Of a DNA stretch of 64,000 nucleotides, positions 48,410-58,489 are shown one piece after another. The stretch comes from Varanus komodoensis. Taxonomy: Eukaryota; Chordata; Lepidosauria; Squamata; Varanidae. Each line of letters begins with the position of its first letter. Positions within the stretch are counted from its first letter, which is position 1. The stretch is taken from positions 3,059,565 through 3,123,564 of the forward strand of contig NW_025335641.1 in assembly GCF_004798865.1 (NCBI RefSeq), in the 5' to 3' direction. The translations under genes were made by a program, and so were the position numbers. The notes under the pieces are model-generated. The model was not told where the DNA came from. It did no database searches and saw nothing but the letters and a program-made list of their open reading frames with translations.

Positions 48410-48990
48410 AAAACCTGGGCCTTTGTTAGGGCATGGCTGGGTGATCTTAGGGCTGCAGGGGCTCTGCATATGCTCAGCTCAGACCTGTAACAGCAGCGGT
48501 CTGTTCCTTCTCTTACTTGGGAAAGGAGGAGGGAGAGAGGAAAGGGCACCGGTAGAAAGAGAAAGCCATGAGGGGCAACTTGCTTTTGAACTGAGCCTGC
48601 TAACTGTTGTGTTCAACCCCACCTGCACAGCCTCTGAAAGCTTACCCTTGAGAGCCCGCCACACAGAGACAAAAGTGGCCATCCATGCTCACACAAAAGC
48701 TACCCACAGATCTAACGTGGTGGTTAAGAACTGGCTTGGTATTTCCCAGGCTGTGCTTCCATGGCTCCTGCCCCCAAGTTTGGGCTACAGCCCAGTCCTC
48801 TGACTCTTCGTGCCAGCTTTTCTAGTTTTGCTACAGGGCAGTTCCTGGCCCCTAAGCTTTTTTTTGCATTCATTGTGTTGAACATGCTGCTTCTTTGCTT
48901 CCCTATCCTGGTCATCCCATTGCTATGCTGTTGTGTATCCACGTTCCTTCTTTCCCCGGTCATCACTTTTGGCTGAACTTATTTGCCCAT
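48410..48990. other. unannotated stretch, open but unsupported frames
   Basis: A GC-richer segment with frames on both strands (48479-48682, 48724-48966 and others). No family recognised and no splice evidence. Confidence 0.35.
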
Positions 48991-48993
48991 GAG

Positions 48994-49006
48994 TACCCTA
49001 ACTCTA
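48994..49006. repeat. SINE target site duplication, left
   Basis: TACCCTAACTCTA at the left border pairs with TACCCTACTTCTA at 49340-49352, with 11 of 13 positions identical. Confidence 0.8.
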
Positions 49007-49339
49007 TGGGATGCAGGTGGCACAGTGGTTTAAACTGCTGTGCTGCTGTGCTGGTTGATCGAAAGGTTGCCGGTTCGAATCTGCACAACGGAGTGAGTTC
49101 CTGTTGCTCTGTCCCAGCTCCTGCCAACCTTGCAGTTCAAAAGCATACAAATGCAAGTGCCACTTTGGTGGGCAGGTAACAGCGTTCCGTGCACTTCGGT
49201 GTCTAGTCATGCTGGCCACATGACCACGGAGACTGTCTGCGGACAAACGCTGGCTCCCTCGGCTAGGAAACGGAGATGAGCACTGCCCTCAAGAATCAGA
49301 TATGGCTGGACTTTAATGTCAAGGGGAAACCTTCACCTT
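49007..49339 (+). mobile_element. tRNA-derived SINE, complete-looking
   Basis: The head carries an A box TGGCACAGTGG (49018-49028) and a B box GGTTCGAATCT (49072-49082), the internal promoter for RNA polymerase III. The body contains GTTGCTCTGTCCCAGCTCC, CTAGTCATGCTGGCCACATG and GACTGTCTGCGGACAAACGC, and the tail ends in CCTTCACCTTTACC. I recognise this as an abundant squamate SINE but cannot give its database name with certainty. It is flanked by 13-bp target duplications that match at 11 positions, so both ends appear intact. The short tail repeat is unlike a poly-A tail and suggests mobilisation by an L2- or CR1-like partner LINE. Confidence 0.85.
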
Positions 49340-49352
49340 TACCCTACTTCTA
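49340..49352. repeat. SINE target site duplication, right
   Basis: TACCCTACTTCTA directly follows the SINE tail and matches the left copy at 48994-49006 except at two positions. Confidence 0.8.
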
Positions 49353-49354
49353 CC

Positions 49355-50425
49355 AGGACACCTGAATCTGTATCCAGCCCAAGTTCTTGACTCCCAAATT
49401 CCCCTTTATAGATCTACCATTCCATATGTGCACAATTGCCATATTACTGCTCATTCATCATGTCTCTTCTCCCTTTATCTTGGTTTCGGGAAAGCATCCC
49501 CATTCTACAGAACACCCATTTTGTTTAAATTGGCATAGGGAATGCAAATTAAATATATTACAATATGCAGGATTGGCATTATATGTTTCAATTGCTGTAT
49601 ACGTTGAGGTTTGTTACTTGTTATTTGAAGGAATATGGTTTATTCCAGTGGTTGCATTATTCAGGAATGGATTAATTATAATTTCTGCAAGTGAGCCTAA
49701 GATTTATCAAGCAAAGCTAACCTACTTCTACCACTGACAATATTATAATTCTGTACCCTCTTTTTATATTAAACTTTAGAAGCATTCCTTTAAAAGAAGG
49801 AAGTAACATTTTATAGCTCGCATTTCTTTGCAGGAAAAACAATTTTTGTTCTTGTGTGAAAAATAGATCCGAGAAGATAATTCCATGTGAGAGAAAATAA
49901 GGCATTATAGGAGTAGTTGTGTGCTTGAAAAAAGCAAAAACAAAAGTGTTCTTTTCCTCCATTGCCACGATTAAATGTATTTAATAAAGAATAAAGACCT
50001 GTTCCGGGAAAGAAAGGAAAAAATACAGTTGTTTGTATCCAATGTTACTCCTATTTAGAGTGCACCTATTGAAATGGATGGGGGTTCTGTTAGATTAACA
50101 TTGGATAGAACCAAATGCTGCTTCTTTCCTTTTACATTCAGCATTTTATCATATTCCATGCTCATGGTCAATGCCAGCTTTCAGAATACTGGGATATTGC
50201 TAGGCCTCACGTACCCCAGTAGGGCACACAAAGCTTGATTGCAACCCTGCTGCATAGGGCTTGCCCTTACCTGGGCCCCCAGAGAAGAAATGCCAGAGAC
50301 GTCTGCTTTGGATTCAGATGAGTCCTGGTTTCTTGGAGCAATAGCCATGGATTCTGAGGCAGACTGGCTTTTCCCAGGTTTCAGATTCCACAGACTTAGG
50401 GCGCATTTTTATGCAAGCTTTCTTT
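49355..50425. other. unannotated non-coding stretch
   Basis: No gene or repeat with clear borders is seen. A 116-codon frame at 49387-49737 is hydrophobic in composition but matches nothing I know. Confidence 0.35.
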
Positions 50426-50429
50426 CAGA

Positions 50430-50625
50430 GGCTTGAGAGGATTGCCCATCCCATCTGTTTGTCTTTTACAGGCTCATTCCTTACTGTATATTTTAGCAGC
50501 TCTGAATTTTTAATGCTTTGTTGCATTTATGGTATTTGTATTTTACTGTCCTGTTTTTATGGATTGTTGTAAACTGTCCAGAAAACTACAGCTATGGGTT
50601 GGTATAGAAATGAAACCTAATAATA
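50430..50625 (+). mobile_element. L2-type LINE 3' end, sense
   Basis: A UTR-like T-rich run ends in TTATGGATTGTTGTAAACTG, TCCAGAAAACTACAGCTATG and GGTTGGTATAGAAATGAAAC. The 3' end is nearly the same as at 20340-20440, so both belong to one subfamily. Confidence 0.65.
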
Positions 50626-50629
50626 GTAA

Positions 50630-51095
50630 CTCAGAATATTATGAAAAACTTTTTAAAAATTAGAAACTAGAAAATTTTCATTTCTTCCCATAAACTTAAA
50701 GCAGTATGAAGGGATTTTTGTTTTGTTTTGGGTTTTTTTTAGGGATTTGCATATTTCTAGGAGTGCAAATTTGTGTAAGGGCATGGTAATTTAAATTTGG
50801 AAAGTTAGAGAAAAATAATCCCCGATTCCACCAGTAAGTATACAATGGAAGGAAAGGAGCCTTAGAATCCATGAAACGTAGACAGATTTTTTGTTTGTTT
50901 GTTGTTTTAAATCTGTACTTCCTACTCTGGAAGCAGTGCTGCTAAAGTCACAAGATTTTTCCTCCTTGTGTTGTGCGGATTGCCTGGTGGCACTGCAGTG
51001 CTTCACAATTCCCAGAAAGGTCACATGAATGGGAACAGCAAGAGTGACAGATACAAGGAATAGGCATATTCATCTGCTTGGTTGCTACAGCTTTC
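50630..51095. other. unannotated non-coding stretch
   Basis: No gene is seen; a GTTT microsatellite-like run lies near 50890. Confidence 0.4.
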
Positions 51096-51099
51096 AGAC

Positions 51100-51310
51100 T
51101 TTTGCATACCTTAGGAGAAATGCATTAAAATGTATTTATTAGGAGAAATAGATACAAATGGCTATTTAGAAGAAATGCATAGAAAATACATACATTAGGG
51201 ACATGCATAGAAGAAATGCATACATTTTGTGTGTATTCAGTTTTGTGCATATTTTCTTTAGTGTACTTTATTTTTCATTTTGAAGAACTGCATCACATAT
51301 TCTGGAGAAG
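51100..51310. repeat. degenerate short-period repeat element
   Basis: Successive imperfect units contain AGGAGAAATGCATTAAAA, TTAGGAGAAATAGATACAAA, TAGAAGAAATGCATAGAAAA and TACATTAGGGACATGCATAG, with a period of roughly 25-35 bp. They share the core (T)TAGGAGAAATGCATA. Similar words occur at 55790-55870. Confidence 0.6.
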
Positions 51311-51314
51311 TGCA

Positions 51315-52130
51315 ATAAGTAATGGATGTTTGCTTCCCCATGCTTTTAGAAACTATGAATAGGTAAGTGTGTATTAAAATGTGACCCAAACATATTTTCC
51401 CCTTTGTTCTACAAATACAAAATGGCATCCTTTGTCCTGTCTATATGACATTTAATAGACATAATCCTTTGGAAATCTGGTAAAATTCCTGAACATATCT
51501 TTCCAATAGGACTGAAAACATAGCAGCTACAAGCAAAAGAATTCCAGGGCACTGTCCAGTACATTGAATGCAACTGGAAGATTATAGAAATTGGGCCTGC
51601 ATAGGATTCTTTGTGCTAACTCTAACAGTTGGAATAAGTCACACCTTCAATGAATAATAGAATATGTGATAATCTCATACAATTTCATGCAGGATTTTTT
51701 GCTGGCTGTCTCATTGACATCAGTGAGAAAATGAATGGGAATAACAACACTGATGAGCTAAGGCTGAGTGAATACAAGAAAGAAAAGGATGTAATTCAAA
51801 TGAATAAAACAAACTTTTTAAAAAATGGAGAAATGAAATGAGGTGTTCCTCAACTGCCACAGCCGCCACCTTGTACACTTCTGGTCTGTCCCAGAAAAGG
51901 TATCTGAAAAGAAAGCATATAGCGGTCTGTATGAATTTCTCTGTGCCCTCAAGATCTTGCAGGGGTCCTACGTTGTCAGAAAACCACCACATAACTTTGG
52001 CTGGAAAGGTGAATTCAGTAGGAGAGATGACATATTTAGATGAGCACAAGAGCATCAGCAATGCATTCTTGGACTGTAACATGAATTTGCATAGTCACCC
52101 TCCCCCACAATGGCGCTTTGCACTCCAACT
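51315..52130. other. unannotated non-coding stretch
   Basis: No gene recognised. Frames of 98-120 codons overlap on both strands near 51.7-52.1 kb, which argues against coding. Confidence 0.4.
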
Positions 52131-52137
52131 CTAATCA

Positions 52138-52200
52138 TCACCCCCCTCCCAGGCATGGCCAATGGTAGGACTTGATGGGAACCATATTTCAGAGTTCTAT
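52138..52200. repeat. palindromic hAT-like MITE, partial
   Basis: CAGGCATGGCCAATGGTAGG and ACTTGATGGGAACCATA are the centre and right arm of the 'catggccaatggtcaggg...tgatgggagttgtag' family. Confidence 0.45.
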
Positions 52201-52204
52201 TTAG

Positions 52205-55200
52205 GTCTCTCAAGTAATTGTAAAACTTAAAAAAACCCAGTTAACTCCCAAGTTTCGCAGTTGCTTATGGCAAATAAGAGTTTTTCAGGTTAAGGCAATG
52301 CAAGTCTGGCCACTTCAATAAGAATAATTGGCATTCAAAAAATAAATATACAAAGTTACAGTTTAGTACTTGATGGCTATTTTTGCCAGGGTAGCTAAAG
52401 TGTGTGACTCTTGCTTCTTTGTGAAAGTATATTCAGGTATCGACTGGAGATTACTGTCTGTAATTCCTAATAGGTAGATCCCTAATCTGTCCTTCATTAG
52501 AAATGCTTCCATCCATTTTAGGAAATTTGGCCTCATACTTTCACAATATTTAGTTGCTTTATTCTACATTGCATCACCAAGTAACCACAGCACTGGGTAT
52601 TCAACAGGCGGTAGCACATCTTGTCAGCACTAACAATAAAAGGGAGCAAAGGAAATTGTATGAACAAAGGGCAAACTGTGACATCTGTCTCCTGGCGCTC
52701 ATTGATAATGCTCTGCAGGATGGTGTTGACTGAATGGGTCAAGGGTGTCTCATGATATAGCAGAGTCCATTAGCTGTGCCCTCACCAAAGCTGAATGGAC
52801 CTTCAATGAAACAAGAAGCTACCCTTGCAAAGAAGGAGGCAAGCAATGTAAGTGTCAAATACTACAGCACAGTGATGGATGTTAGCCAGACAAGCAGGGT
52901 TGTTGTTTTTATAGCCACTTATTCTTTCCTGCAGACGTATCACAGGAGCACTGAATTCCATGAAACAAATAGTAGAACAAGAAAGATACTAATGTTTGGA
53001 GTAAAAGGAACACATCAATTCAGAGTCACAGACAGACAGGAAGACAGTGCATTGGAATTCAGTAATTTCCAACATTCTTGTCCCATCAGCCATATTGGAA
53101 TGATTCTTCATCTCATCTAACATGATGCGGCTGGAAGTAGCTTGGCACCAACATACATGCCTCAGCTTAATACGCACAGATATAAGCAAGACTTAACATG
53201 GCATGTGCTGCCAGTTCTTTCTCCTTTCTTGGAAAGCCACAGTTAACCCCTTCAAGGAGAAATCCTATAAATAGAGAGGGGGTGGAGGAGGGAGAGAGAG
53301 ACAGGAAAATGTTCTGCAGCTTCTAGCATGACTAACTGGGTCATGTTGGAAATTGTAGGGCTTTAAAAAATATTTTTGGGGTCTAAACATACATAGTATC
53401 ACACCCTAAATCATCATCATCAGGTAAATGAATCTATTACCAGTGAACTAGGATGTGGATTAGCAGAACAATCCTGGGTCTTAAATCCATTTTAGAAGTT
53501 GGTTTCTGTTCCTGGCTTGTTTCAGTTCAGTTCAGTTCAGTTCAGTTGTTTCATATTTTCATGGTTCTGCTATAATAGAACCTTTAAGCTTTCTGAGCCT
53601 ATCATGGCATGCTGATAAAGTATTTGAAAATGATGGAAGCTCTGAGGATATTAGACTCATGTATGTCTTGGTGAACGCAAGTTAATCCGAACTGGGTGGT
53701 TGATTTGCCTGATGTGATTTTGCTGAAGAAACGTGTTTAGTTAACTAATTTTCATGATGTTCTCCAGTACCCACGCACATTCTTACGGTGGTTCATGATC
53801 ATTAAAATAAAAATGAAGCAATAGCCAACTTGTAAATGTTTTGAAAAAACAAATAAAATATCATCACAATTTAAGTTGGGAAATCACCTGGTGGCAAAAG
53901 AGCAAAATAGATGACATCTGAGCCTCTGTGTAGGTCCCAGGTAGAACCTCCATAACAGGGATGCTGCTTCTAACAAAGTTCTTCTGTCATCAACATTCTC
54001 AGATGAAAATCTCACCGCACAGGTTAGTATAAAGATGGGTACAAACTAGGCCCTTCAGCAAGCTATGAAGGCAATTCCCAGCAGAAGCAGGCTAGTCTCC
54101 CAAGCTGGATTTGCACAGAAATTGCTTGTTGAAATGTATAACAGCCATCCTGACAGAAGCTGGGCTGCACTCTTGGCAAACATGGTTAACTAAAAGGAAA
54201 TTATGACTACGGGTGGAAAAAGGCATTACAAATGCATAGGTTCTACCAAATCAGACATTCCTCTGCTCCACTTGATGCACTAGGCAGATCAGGCTGAAGG
54301 AGAAGAAAGCCACAGATGCCACTATGAGAGATGTAGGGCAGAAAACACCCCACCATCAGTTTTCACCCAGCTCCATCCCTCACCCTCTCTACTATCACTG
54401 GTCAGTAAATCTGCTGTCAGTTTCAATTTCTCCTGCACACACAATTGAAAATGTGAAAAAGTGATGATTTTGGTAGATTATCATCAAAAAACAGTCTGAA
54501 GCAAAATTCTCATTCACCAGTTGGCACCAGCCAACTGTTATAAGTGCAGCCATTCTCAGCATGGAGCTAACCATGTTGTACCTGCCTGCCATTCAGGTGA
54601 AAAGCCCATCAGAAAAAAAGATGTGGCAACCCAAATAGAGTACCAACATGGTTAAATCCACAGGCTTAAGAACTAAGCTTTGATTGCCCCAGCTCTGGAT
54701 GGGGACATCTGCCAGCTTTGGTTTCTTCCATATTTGAATGTTTCAGATGCAAAGTTCTTTCCATCCTGCATTTGAAAAAAAAAAGTGAGTTCTGAAAACT
54801 GTTATACAAAAAAATCAAACTGCGACTAAATTCTCAAACATGGTTATTGATCATGTCACTGGAATTATTAAGAGTGCAGAAGCATGCTTCTCACTCTGGG
54901 TCTCCTCATGCGAGCCTTATCCATCTTCTTCGACTATCTTTAAGGTTTAGACTAAATGGTTTCTTAACATTATGAATTTAATGAAAATGAAAGGCTTGCA
55001 AACCATTTCCCAGGTAAATATTGGTCTGTAAAACCTATTTGGGCTTTTGTTTATTTTGGAACAGAACTTCACAGCTCCCAAAGGAATGAGAAGCGCTGCT
55101 TTTTAAAGCACAGATTGACTGGCAATGAAAATGTCCCCATTTCCCTGTTTCCAGCAGAGGCTTTCCTCATGATTGCACATAAATTACTGCTTCCTTCAAA

Positions 55201-56060
55201 GTCAAGCTGTCTAAAAACACACACACTCCCTGTTTGTGCATTTCCTTCCATCTCACCTGCTGTGCTTGCCTTTGGACCATGATTCACCTCCTAAGGTACG
55301 GACTGTACCACAGTTGCTCCCAGAGATTGTTTTTGGCCACAGTCCCCACATTTTCTGGAACTGGCTTCCCCCTTCTGACTCTAGGTCAAAGTCCTCTGTC
55401 CTCACTCACTAATAACGTGTGTTTCAAGCTGCCGTTTGCATAGCATCATTGTTTGCCCAGCAAGTCTCCTGTGCATATTCAGGCTGTCCTCCAAGTTTCT
55501 TCTCATCATGAATTTAAACCAGTTAGACAAAAGATAGTAATACCTAGTAATTCCCATACAGCAACAGAAAATGAGCATTTCTGGCAACGAAAAGCAGAGC
55601 TAGCAGATGCATTCTTGCACTCCACCTTTTAATGCAAGCTAGTTTAAGATCTTTGGCTGCTTGGCAGCAGAGAAATTAAATAAGTTTTGTACTTTTAAAC
55701 TATGATACAAAACAACATTCAATTATCCTTCAAAATTTGCAGTGGAAATCTCAAGTCAAGCCATGAAGACCAAATAGGCATTATTTTAGGAAACGGTTGC
55801 CAAAAATGTGTATCTTAGAGAAAGATGCATACATAATTCAGGTTTTAGGGATAATGTGCAAAAATGTGTAATGACAAGCAAGCTGAAGACTATTTGGTTG
55901 GGGAAGGGGTAACACTTGATCCAGAGACCCAGCTGCTCCAGCCGGGTGGCGATTCAAGGAAAGCAAGGCACCAATAGTAGTGCCCGGAATGCAAAAAGCC
56001 GTAAGATACTTTAAATTATTTCCAAGGACAGGAGAATTCATACTCCCCTCCAAAACTGGA
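52205..56060. other. unannotated non-coding stretch
   Basis: No gene, RNA or confident interspersed repeat, apart from a TTCAG pentamer run at 53521-53547 and degenerate repeat units at 55790-55870 (AAAAATGTGTATCTTAGAG, GATAATGTGCAAAAATGTG). Frames reach 114 codons without recognisable motifs. Confidence 0.4.
53521..53547. repeat. TTCAG pentanucleotide microsatellite
   Basis: Five perfect TTCAG units in direct array, visible directly. Confidence 0.95.
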
Positions 56061-56065
56061 GATTT

Positions 56066-56074
56066 CAGGTCTAA
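56066..56074. repeat. possible L2 target site duplication, left
   Basis: CAGGTCTAA lies just before the L2 tail and CAGGTCCAA at 58490-58498 just beyond its 5' end, matching 8 of 9. It is short, so chance cannot be excluded. Confidence 0.4.
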
Positions 56075-56079
56075 ACCAT

Positions 56080-58489
56080 ATTTATTTATTTATTACATTT
56101 CTATGCCACCCCCATTGCAACAAAGCCTCAGGGTGGCTCACAAAGGATACATAAATACATAAATAATAACAATATAACAATTAAAAAAATGTTTAAAAAC
56201 CGCTGGTGAATTTTTGGCTAAAAATTTAAAATCCTATTAATTCAAATAATTTAACAATTAAAATAAGTTTTAAATAAAAAGGTCTTAGCCTGGCACCGAA
56301 AAAGAAATAACGAATGCACCAGGTGGACCTCTCTGGGGAGCGTTTTTCATAGATGGGGCGCCACCGCAGAGAAAGCCCTCCTCCAGGTACTCACCCTCCT
56401 AATATCATTCACAGAGGGTTCCCGGAGAAGGGCATCTGTTGTCGATCTCAAGGGGCGGGAGGGCATATATGGACACAAGCCTTCCTTTAGATACCCAGGT
56501 CCCAAGCCATATAACCAAAACCTTGAATTGGGCCTGGACTTCAATCGGGAGCCCGGGGAGCTGACGGAGAACTGGGGTTATATGAGAACAACGCCCAGTC
56601 CCCATCAGCAACCTGGCAGCTCTATTCTGCACCAATTGAAGTATCCGGACCATCTTCAAGGGTAGCCCCATGTAGAGCAGAAATCTAATCGGGAAGTTAC
56701 CAGCGCTTGTGTCACTGTCGCCAGGCAGTCGTTCTCCAGGAAGGGACGCAGCTGATGGATCAGCCAAAGCTGAAGGAAAGCGCTCCTCGCCACCACCGTC
56801 ACCTGAGCTTCTAGAGACAGTTCAGGGTCGAGAAGCACTCCTAAGCTGCAAACCCTGTCCCTCAGAGGGAGTGCAACCCCATTTAGGACAAGGCCCAAGT
56901 CCCCCATCCCAAGGCCCGAGCCACCCACCAACAGGACCTCCATCTTGTCGGGATTGAGCTTCAGTTTATTGGCCCTCATCCAGCCCATTACCTCGGCCAG
57001 GCACCGGTTCAGCACAGCCACTGCCTCACCTGGATTGGTGGAAAATCATCAGCGTACTGATGATTCTGCAGCCCACACCTCCTGATGACCTCTCCCAGCG
57101 GTTTCATGTAGATGTTAAATAGCAAGGGGGACAAAATGGACCCCTGTGGAACTCCATGGCATAACTGCCATGGCACAGAGCCATAGTCCCCCAGCACCAC
57201 CTTCTGAAATTGGCCGTTGAGATAGGAGCGGAACCACCGCCACGCGGTGCCTCCAACTCCCAATCCCACTAGCCTATTCAGAAGGATACCATGGTTGATG
57301 GTATTGAAAGCCACTGAGAGGTCCAGGAGAACTAACAGGGACACACTCCCCCTGACTCTCTCCCTGCACAGGTCATCATACAGGGCTACCAAGGCAGATT
57401 CAGTGCCATACCCAGGTCTGAAGCCAGACTGAAATGGATCCAGATAATCAGTTTCATCCAAGAGTGCTTGGAGTTGTCCCGCCACCACCCACTCTAGCAC
57501 CTTGCCGAGGAATGGGATGGTGGCCACCGGTCTATAATTGGCGGCCACCTCTGGGATGCCTTCTTTGGGACTGGCTGGACTACCGCCTCCTTTAAAGGGG
57601 CAGGTACCTGGCCGTCTCTTAAAGAGGCATTGACCACCTCCAGGATCCAGGTCCCAATCCTGTCCTTGGCTTTCTTAAGTAGCCAAGATGGGCATGGGTC
57701 TAGTAAGCAAGTGGTAGGACGTACTTGTCCACGCACCTTGTCCACATCATCAGGCCTCAACAACTGAAATTCATCCATTAATTGTGGACTCAACGGCCCC
57801 AATGGCATCTCCCCAGTAGAATCTGATTCAATAGCAGAGTCAAGCTCATGGTGAATCTGAGTGATTTTCTCCCTGAAATGCTTGGCAAAGTCATCACAGC
57901 AGGCCTTCGAGGGTGGCACAAGATCTTTCTTTGGGTCCAGATGTACCAGCCTCTGCACCACCCGAAAGAGCTCCGCCGGACGGCATTGTGAGGAGGCAAT
58001 GGAAACGGAAAAGAATTTTTTCTTCGCCATCCTCACCACCACAGCATAGGCCCGATAATGGGCTCTTAAGTGTGTTCAGTAAGAATCACCCCATGATCTC
58101 CTCCACTTACACTCTAGACGTCTCCCAACTTGCTTCATCGCCCGTAATTCAGGTGTATACCAAGAAGATGAACAGGCTCTGACAGGTGGGAGAGGACGCT
58201 TGGGAGCGATCTTGTCAATAGCCCTGGTCATCTCCTCATTCCACAGTTCAACCAGGGCTTCGACGGGATCACCAGCCTTGTCAACTGGAAAATCCCCCAG
58301 AGCTTCCAGGAATCCATCAGGATCCATCCAGCTCCAGGGACAGACCAATACAATCGGGTCTGCACCCTTGCAGAGGGAAAGGACACTCTCGAGCTCAAAC
58401 CTTATGAGGAAGTGATCTGACCATGAAAAGGGCATGAAACTTAAATTCCTCACCCTCAGATCACCCTCTTCCTGCACCGTCGAGAAAAC
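56080..58489 (-). mobile_element. L2-clade LINE, 5'-truncated, defective
   Basis: It encodes, on the minus strand, the end of the endonuclease (58570-58076 frame, with LRLDLVFS and SWSDHFLIRFEL), a linker (58042-57494), and the reverse transcriptase (57548-57009). The latter has YRPVATIPFLGKVLEWVV, DPFQSGFRPGYGTESALVAL, motif A LLDLSVAFN with the catalytic aspartate kept, GVPQGSILSPLLFN, and YADD at 57045-57056. The thumb and C-terminal part (57021-56347) includes KLKLNPDKMEVLLVGGS. The 3' UTR ends in an (AAATA)n tail at 56080-56093. About five frame breaks separate these pieces, including a small loss right after YADD. Usual L2 length is about 3-4 kb or more, so the 5' part is missing. This is the best-preserved L2 here. 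L2 and CR1 are close relatives; L2 is my choice from the 3' end. Confidence 0.85.

Noticed and set aside
47970-48803. 277-codon plus-strand open frame, the longest frame in the window.
   Set aside because: It reads straight through an antisense LINE tail at 48318-48405, has low-complexity hydrophobic and serine-rich composition, no recognisable domain, and overlapping open frames on other strands. I judge it a chance frame.
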